This document shows, one piece after another, positions 60,250-64,000 of a stretch of DNA of 64,000 nucleotides. A program made the position numbers and the translations under genes. Source of the DNA: Arthrobacter sp. Marseille-P9274 (GTDB lineage Bacteria; Actinomycetota; Actinomycetes; Actinomycetales; Micrococcaceae). Numbering within the stretch: the stretch's first letter is position 1; each line of letters begins with the position of its first letter. The notes below the pieces were generated by a model. It saw only the letters and a program-made list of their open reading frames with translations. It was not told the DNA's origin and did not search any database. Location of the stretch: assembly GCF_946892675.1 (NCBI RefSeq), contig NZ_CAMPOV010000002.1:744001-808000 (forward strand), given 5' to 3'.

Positions 60250-61181
60250 CACACGCCCTCCAGCAGCAGGGCCGTTCCCTGGCCGACGCCGACGCACATG
60301 GTGGCGAGGCCGAGCTTGCGGTCCTGACCGGCTGCCGCTTCCCGCTCGAGGCGGCCGAGCAGGGTGATGACGAGGCGCGACCCGGAGGAGCCCAGCGGAT
60401 GGCCCAAGGCGATCGCGCCGCCGTCGTTGTTCACAATGTCCTCATCCAGCTTCAGCTCGCGAATGCAGGCCAGGGACTGCGACGCGAAGGCTTCATTAAG
60501 TTCGACGGCGGCGAGGTCGGCCACCGCGTAGCCGCTGCGGTCCAGGACCTTCCGGGTGGCCGGAACCGGGCCGATCCCCATGATCTCCTGGGCGACCCCG
60601 GCGGAGGCACCGTCCAGGATGCGCGCCCGGGGCGACAGGCCGTACTTTGCGACGGCAGCCTCCGAAGCCACGATGATCGCCGAGGCGCCGTCGTTGAGCG
60701 AAGACTCGGTGCCCGCGGTGACGACGCTGCCGCCCTTGACCACCGGCCGCAGGCCGGAGAGCACGTCCATGGAGGTTCCCGGGCGGGGGCCCTCGTCGGT
60801 GTCGACCACGGTCTCGGCGCCCTTGCGTCCCTTGACCGCCACAGGAACGATCTCGTCGGCGAACCGGCCGGCCTCGATCGCCGCGAGTGCCCGCTCGTGG
60901 GAGCGCACCGCGAAGGCATCGCAGTCCTCGCGGGAGGTCCCCAAGACACGGGCGACTTCCTCGGCGGTCTCCGGCATGGAGTAGGTGGCCTTGCCGTCCC
61001 GGGAGTACTCGCCGGAAAGGAACGCCGGGTTGGGGAAGCGCCAGCCGATCGAGGTATCGAACACGGCGCCGGGCTCGGCGAAGGCCTTGTCCGGCTTCTC
61101 CATCACCCACGGCGCGCGGGACATGAACTCGACGCCGCCCAGCAGCGGCATGAGTACGACGGCGGACATCACCACGTGCAC
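60249..61181 (-). pseudogene. Acetyl-CoA acyltransferase (thiolase), N-terminally truncated
   Basis: A 310-residue frame corresponding to the last three quarters of a PaaJ/PcaF-type thiolase: [56 protein letters not shown], catalytic His in [17 protein letters not shown], and Cys in MCVGVGQGTALLL. Full enzymes are about 400 residues; the first 90, including the nucleophile Cys, are missing, and the upstream 61182-61397 does not encode them in any frame. So the protein cannot be an active thiolase. It is coupled to the hydratase gene (TGATG). Confidence 0.87.
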
Positions 61182-61397
61182 GAATGCGTTCCACGTCGTC
61201 GTGTAGGAGGCCGTAACTGGAACGCCGGGTCAACAACACTTTATGGACGGGTAGGAGGCGCAGCTCCGCAGTCAGCGCAAGGCAGAGTCGGAATGCCCTG
61301 TCGACATAGGGCACGGGCGCCGATTCTTGATTCAGGAAGGACACTGCTGCCTGTTCGGCCTGCCGGTCTCCTCCGAAACAATACGAGAGGAAGTCAG

Positions 61398-61637
61398 ATG
61401 GACGTGCGGATCGTGGAGAGCGTGGCAATGTTCGGCATCGGCGACGGGTTACTCACCGTGCTCTTCCCCGACGAGCACTGTTCCCGCTGGGCAACGGGCC
61501 CGTTCCAGCCGATTATGGGGTGGTGCCGCCAGCACCCTGGACTAACGCGGACTCTTGGTGCGGTGCAGCTCGTCGCCTGTACGGCCCTCGCCGCGAGCCT
61601 GTCGAAGGAACCCGGCCCGGCAAGGCTGCGTTCCTAA
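61398..61637 (+). CDS. Small hypothetical membrane-associated protein
   Basis: A 79-residue protein, MDVRIVESVAMFGIGDGLLT onward, with weakly hydrophobic segments near residues 8-22 and 55-70. GAGGAA lies seven bases before the ATG. I recall similar small proteins in Arthrobacter-type genomes but no function. Confidence 0.6.
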   Translation: MDVRIVESVAMFGIGDGLLTVLFPDEHCSRWATGPFQPIMGWCRQHPGLTRTLGAVQLVACTALAASLSKEPGPARLRS

Positions 61638-61700
61638 GTAAGCGGAGCAGGACCTCCCGCATCTTGAATGCCGGTAACCGATTCCCCTCCGCAGGGTGCG

Positions 61701-63389
61701 CTAGAAGAGGCCGGTGATCTCACCGTCGTCGTTCACGTCCATGCGCATGGCGGCAGGTTCCTTGGGCAGGCCGGGCATGGTCATCACGGCGCCGGTGAGC
61801 GCGACGATGAAGCCTGCGCCGGTCCTGGGGATCAGCTCGCGCACCGTGATGGTGAAGCCGGACGGCGCGCCGAGGCGGGTGGCGTCGTCCGTGAACGAGT
61901 ACTGGGTTTTGGCCATGCAGACCGGCAGCTTGCCCCACCCGTTGGCGTCGATCTCGGCCAGCCGGTTCTTGGCGAGGGTGGAGAACTCGACGTGGTCGGC
62001 GCCGTAGATCTGCTGGGCGATGGTCTCGATCTTCTTGTCCACCGACAGGTCCAAGTCGTACAGCGGCGCGAAGTGCTGCTCCGCGCCGATGGCCTGCGCG
62101 ACCTTGGCGGCCAGCTCGTCACCGCCGTCGCCGCCACCGCCATGGCCCCAGACATCCGCCGAGGCGGCCTCGACGCCCTTCTGCCGGCACCACTCAAGCA
62201 CCCATTCGACCTCCTCGTCCGTGTCCGATGTGAAGCGGTTGATGGCCACGACCGGCGTGATGCCGAACTTCACGGCGTTGTCGAGGTGCCGCTCGAGGTT
62301 CGCGGTCCCCTCCTGCAGCGCGGCAAGGTTCGGGGCCGACAGCTCCCCCTTGGGCACGCCGCCGTGCATCTTCAGCGCGCGGATGGTAGCGACGATGACG
62401 ATCGCTGAGGGGGCGAATCCGGCGGAGCGCGCCTTGATATCCATGAACTTCTCGGCGCCCAGGTCCGAGCCGAAGCCGGCCTCGGTCACGACGACGTCGG
62501 CCAGCCTGCGGGCGGTCTGGGTGGCGATGACGGAGTTGCAGCCGTGCGCGATGTTGGCGAACGGGCCGCCGTGGACAAGGGCCGGCGTGCCCGCGATGGT
62601 CTGGACCAGGTTCGGCTTGATGGCGTCCTTGAGCATCATGGTCATGGCGCCCTCGGCCCCGAGCTGGGCGACGGTCACGGGCTTCTTGTCATAGGTGTAG
62701 CCGAAGGTGATCCGCGACAGCCGCCGCTTGAGGTCCTTCAGGTCCGTGGCGAGGCAGAAGACGGCCATCACCTCGGAGGCGACCGTGATGTCGAAGCCGG
62801 CCTCGCGCGGGACGCCCTGGCCAGGCCCGCCGAGGCCGATCACGATTTGCCGCAGTGCCCTGTCGTTCATGTCCAGCACGCGCCGGAAGGACAGCCGCCG
62901 CGGATCGATGTTGAGCGCATTGCCCTGGTAGATGTGGTTGTCCACCAGCGCCATCAGCGCGTTATTGGCGCTCGTGATGGCGTGGAAGTCGCCGGTGAAA
63001 TGCAGGTTGATCTGGTCCATCGGCAGCACCTGGGAATAGCCGCCGCCGGTGGCGCCGCCCTTCATGCCCAGGATCGGTCCGAGCGAGGGCTCGCGCAGCG
63101 CAATCATGGTCCGGTGGCCGGCCTTGGCCAGGGCGTCCCCCAGGCCCACGGTCACGGTGGACTTGCCTTCTCCAGCCGGCGTCGGAGACATGGCGCTGAC
63201 CAGCACCACCTTGCCGCGGGGCTGGGCTTGGTCCGGGCCGAGCCTGGCCGGGTCGATCTTGGCCTTGTAGTTGCCGTAAAGCTCGACGGCGTCGCCCGGA
63301 ATCCCGGCGGCCAGGGCCACCTCGGCGATCGGCTTCAGCGTGGCGCGACGGGCAATTTCAAGATCGGAAAGCGGAGCCGGGTCAGACAT
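61701..63389 (-). CDS. fhs: Formate-tetrahydrofolate ligase
   Basis: A 562-residue ATP-dependent enzyme that makes 10-formyl-tetrahydrofolate: [20 protein letters not shown] contains the ATP-binding loop, AIREPSLGP-like segment [20 protein letters not shown] follows, and [40 protein letters not shown] are family marks. GGAGG precedes the ATGs at 63392 and 63389; spacing favours 63389. Confidence 0.97.
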   Translation of the reverse strand: MSDPAPLSDLEIARRATLKPIAEVALAAGIPGDAVELYGNYKAKIDPARLGPDQAQPRGKVVLVSAMSPTPAGEGKSTVTVGLGDALAKAGHRTMIALREPSLGPILGMKGGATGGGYSQVLPMDQINLHFTGDFHAITSANNALMALVDNHIYQGNALNIDPRRLSFRRVLDMNDRALRQIVIGLGGPGQGVPREAGFDITVASEVMAVFCLATDLKDLKRRLSRITFGYTYDKKPVTVAQLGAEGAMTMMLKDAIKPNLVQTIAGTPALVHGGPFANIAHGCNSVIATQTARRLADVVVTEAGFGSDLGAEKFMDIKARSAGFAPSAIVIVATIRALKMHGGVPKGELSAPNLAALQEGTANLERHLDNAVKFGITPVVAINRFTSDTDEEVEWVLEWCRQKGVEAASADVWGHGGGGDGGDELAAKVAQAIGAEQHFAPLYDLDLSVDKKIETIAQQIYGADHVEFSTLAKNRLAEIDANGWGKLPVCMAKTQYSFTDDATRLGAPSGFTITVRELIPRTGAGFIVALTGAVMTMPGLPKEPAAMRMDVNDDGEITGLF

Positions 63390-63491
63390 CATTGTCCTCC
63401 AAACTGGTGCGTCAGCGAGCGACGGCCGGGGCCGTCACAGCCAACGTACCAGCCGATCAAGCCGCCGTCACGGGCGAGGGAACCCGGTGGT

Positions 63492-63854
63492 TCAGCGGAT
63501 GAGCTGCCGGTACGCCAGCAGTTCGTCGCGGGCCTCGTCCAGCCTTTGCTCGTCGATGCTTGTGCCCTGTATCCGCTTCCAGAACGAGTAACTCTGGCGA
63601 AGTTTGCGGATCACGATATTCACCTCTTCCCGTTCCAGGTAGTTCGGCATGGCCGAGCCGGGGCTGGTGGAGCCGTCCACGCCGCTCAGGGAGCCGGCGG
63701 TAACCAGCTCACCGTGGGGTTCCGGGCCGCGGCCGCGGGAGTCCTGGCTGGCCCGTTGGGCCGGTTGCGCCGGCTTCATCGAGTTCATCGAGCGGACGTC
63801 GGGGCGGATGGACTGTTCGGGGGCCGGACGGACAGCGCTGTCCAACGGTTTCAT
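63492..63854 (-). CDS. Hypothetical protein with C-terminal helical domain
   Basis: A 120-residue protein: the first 75 residues look disordered (Pro, Gln, Ser rich), then YLEREEVNIVIRKLRQSYSF and SIDEQRLDEARDELLAYRQL form two helices. GAGGAA seven bases before the ATG supports this start. Unknown family. The 146 bp after it to the window edge hold no gene I can support. Confidence 0.65.
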   Translation of the reverse strand: MKPLDSAVRPAPEQSIRPDVRSMNSMKPAQPAQRASQDSRGRGPEPHGELVTAGSLSGVDGSTSPGSAMPNYLEREEVNIVIRKLRQSYSFWKRIQGTSIDEQRLDEARDELLAYRQLIR

Positions 63855-64000
63855 GAGTGGTTCCTCTTTCGGGCAGGACTCCGAAGGCAGACCCCAATGC
63901 GGGAATGGTCGGCCGACGGATATATGCGAGTGCGGCAAGCAGAGGCGTGGCCAAGGGCTTGCACAGAAGGCGCCGGCAAACGTAGGGCCCTCGAGGGGAT

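Noticed and set aside
58570-60297. A real hydratase-dehydrogenase fusion protein of 575 residues
   Set aside because: The middle part after DVLLDAG matches nothing, while the adjacent frame gives a perfect hydratase C-terminus and the dehydrogenase has its own start.
1-64000. tRNA, rRNA, insertion sequences, prophage and CRISPR arrays
   Set aside because: No cloverleaf, rRNA signature, transposase, integrase or spaced direct-repeat array was seen on reading the window; small ncRNAs cannot be excluded by eye.

Overview
The window is high-GC DNA of an actinobacterium, most probably a member of the Micrococcaceae close to Arthrobacter. Supporting signs are the rpsF-ssb-rpsR-rplI order with a glycine-rich Ssb, an actinobacterial ino1, a DUF4193 zinc-ribbon protein, MmyB-type and IclR regulators, and an N-carbamoylsarcosine amidase that I recall as very close to the crystallised Arthrobacter enzyme. 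No tRNA, rRNA, insertion sequence, prophage or CRISPR array was seen.

Layout. 0-12 kb: replication and ribosome genes (dnaB, rplI, rpsR, ssb, rpsF, all on the minus strand), with transport, PhoD phosphatase and PhzF genes between them. A dense DnaA-box cluster lies next to dnaB, and the rpsF leader can fold to hide its own ribosome binding site. 12-26 kb: a four-gene ABC exporter/two-component operon, an MFS exporter, a PHP protein, an MmyB regulator with an SDR enzyme, an aminoglycoside-phosphotransferase-like protein, ArfB, a very large LuxR regulator and a fumarylacetoacetase-family hydrolase. 26-31 kb: a two-gene membrane protein set, a phytoene-dehydrogenase-like oxidoreductase and a GT87-type mannosyltransferase.

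31-38 kb holds a tightly overlapping six-gene operon for a nonulosonic (sialic-acid-like) sugar. It encodes a cytidylyltransferase fused to a HAD phosphatase with all catalytic motifs, a NeuB-type synthase lacking the C-terminal SAF domain, a GT2 enzyme, a polysialyltransferase-family protein, a second sialyltransferase-like protein and a DUF6716 glycosyltransferase. There is no NeuC epimerase, so I infer CMP-Kdn made from mannose-6-phosphate and polymerised into a Kdn cell-wall polymer (teichulosonic acid). 38-46 kb: KatE-type catalase, topoisomerase IB, a lipoprotein/27-residue membrane peptide/DUF6766 operon, inositol-3-phosphate synthase, an acyltransferase and a cysteine desulfurase.

46-57.3 kb is a catabolic island for N-methylhydantoin/creatinine. 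It contains N-carbamoylsarcosine amidase, a fused HyuA-HyuB ATP-dependent hydantoinase, two MFS carriers and two IclR regulators. Three copies of the palindrome TTGCT-N5-AGCAA lie upstream of these genes and look like the operator of the regulon. Between the intact genes are decayed extra copies of the amidase-iclR pair. 57.5-64 kb: DUF4193 and DUF1622 proteins, a decaying thiolase/enoyl-CoA hydratase/3-hydroxyacyl-CoA dehydrogenase operon, formate-tetrahydrofolate ligase and a small hypothetical protein.
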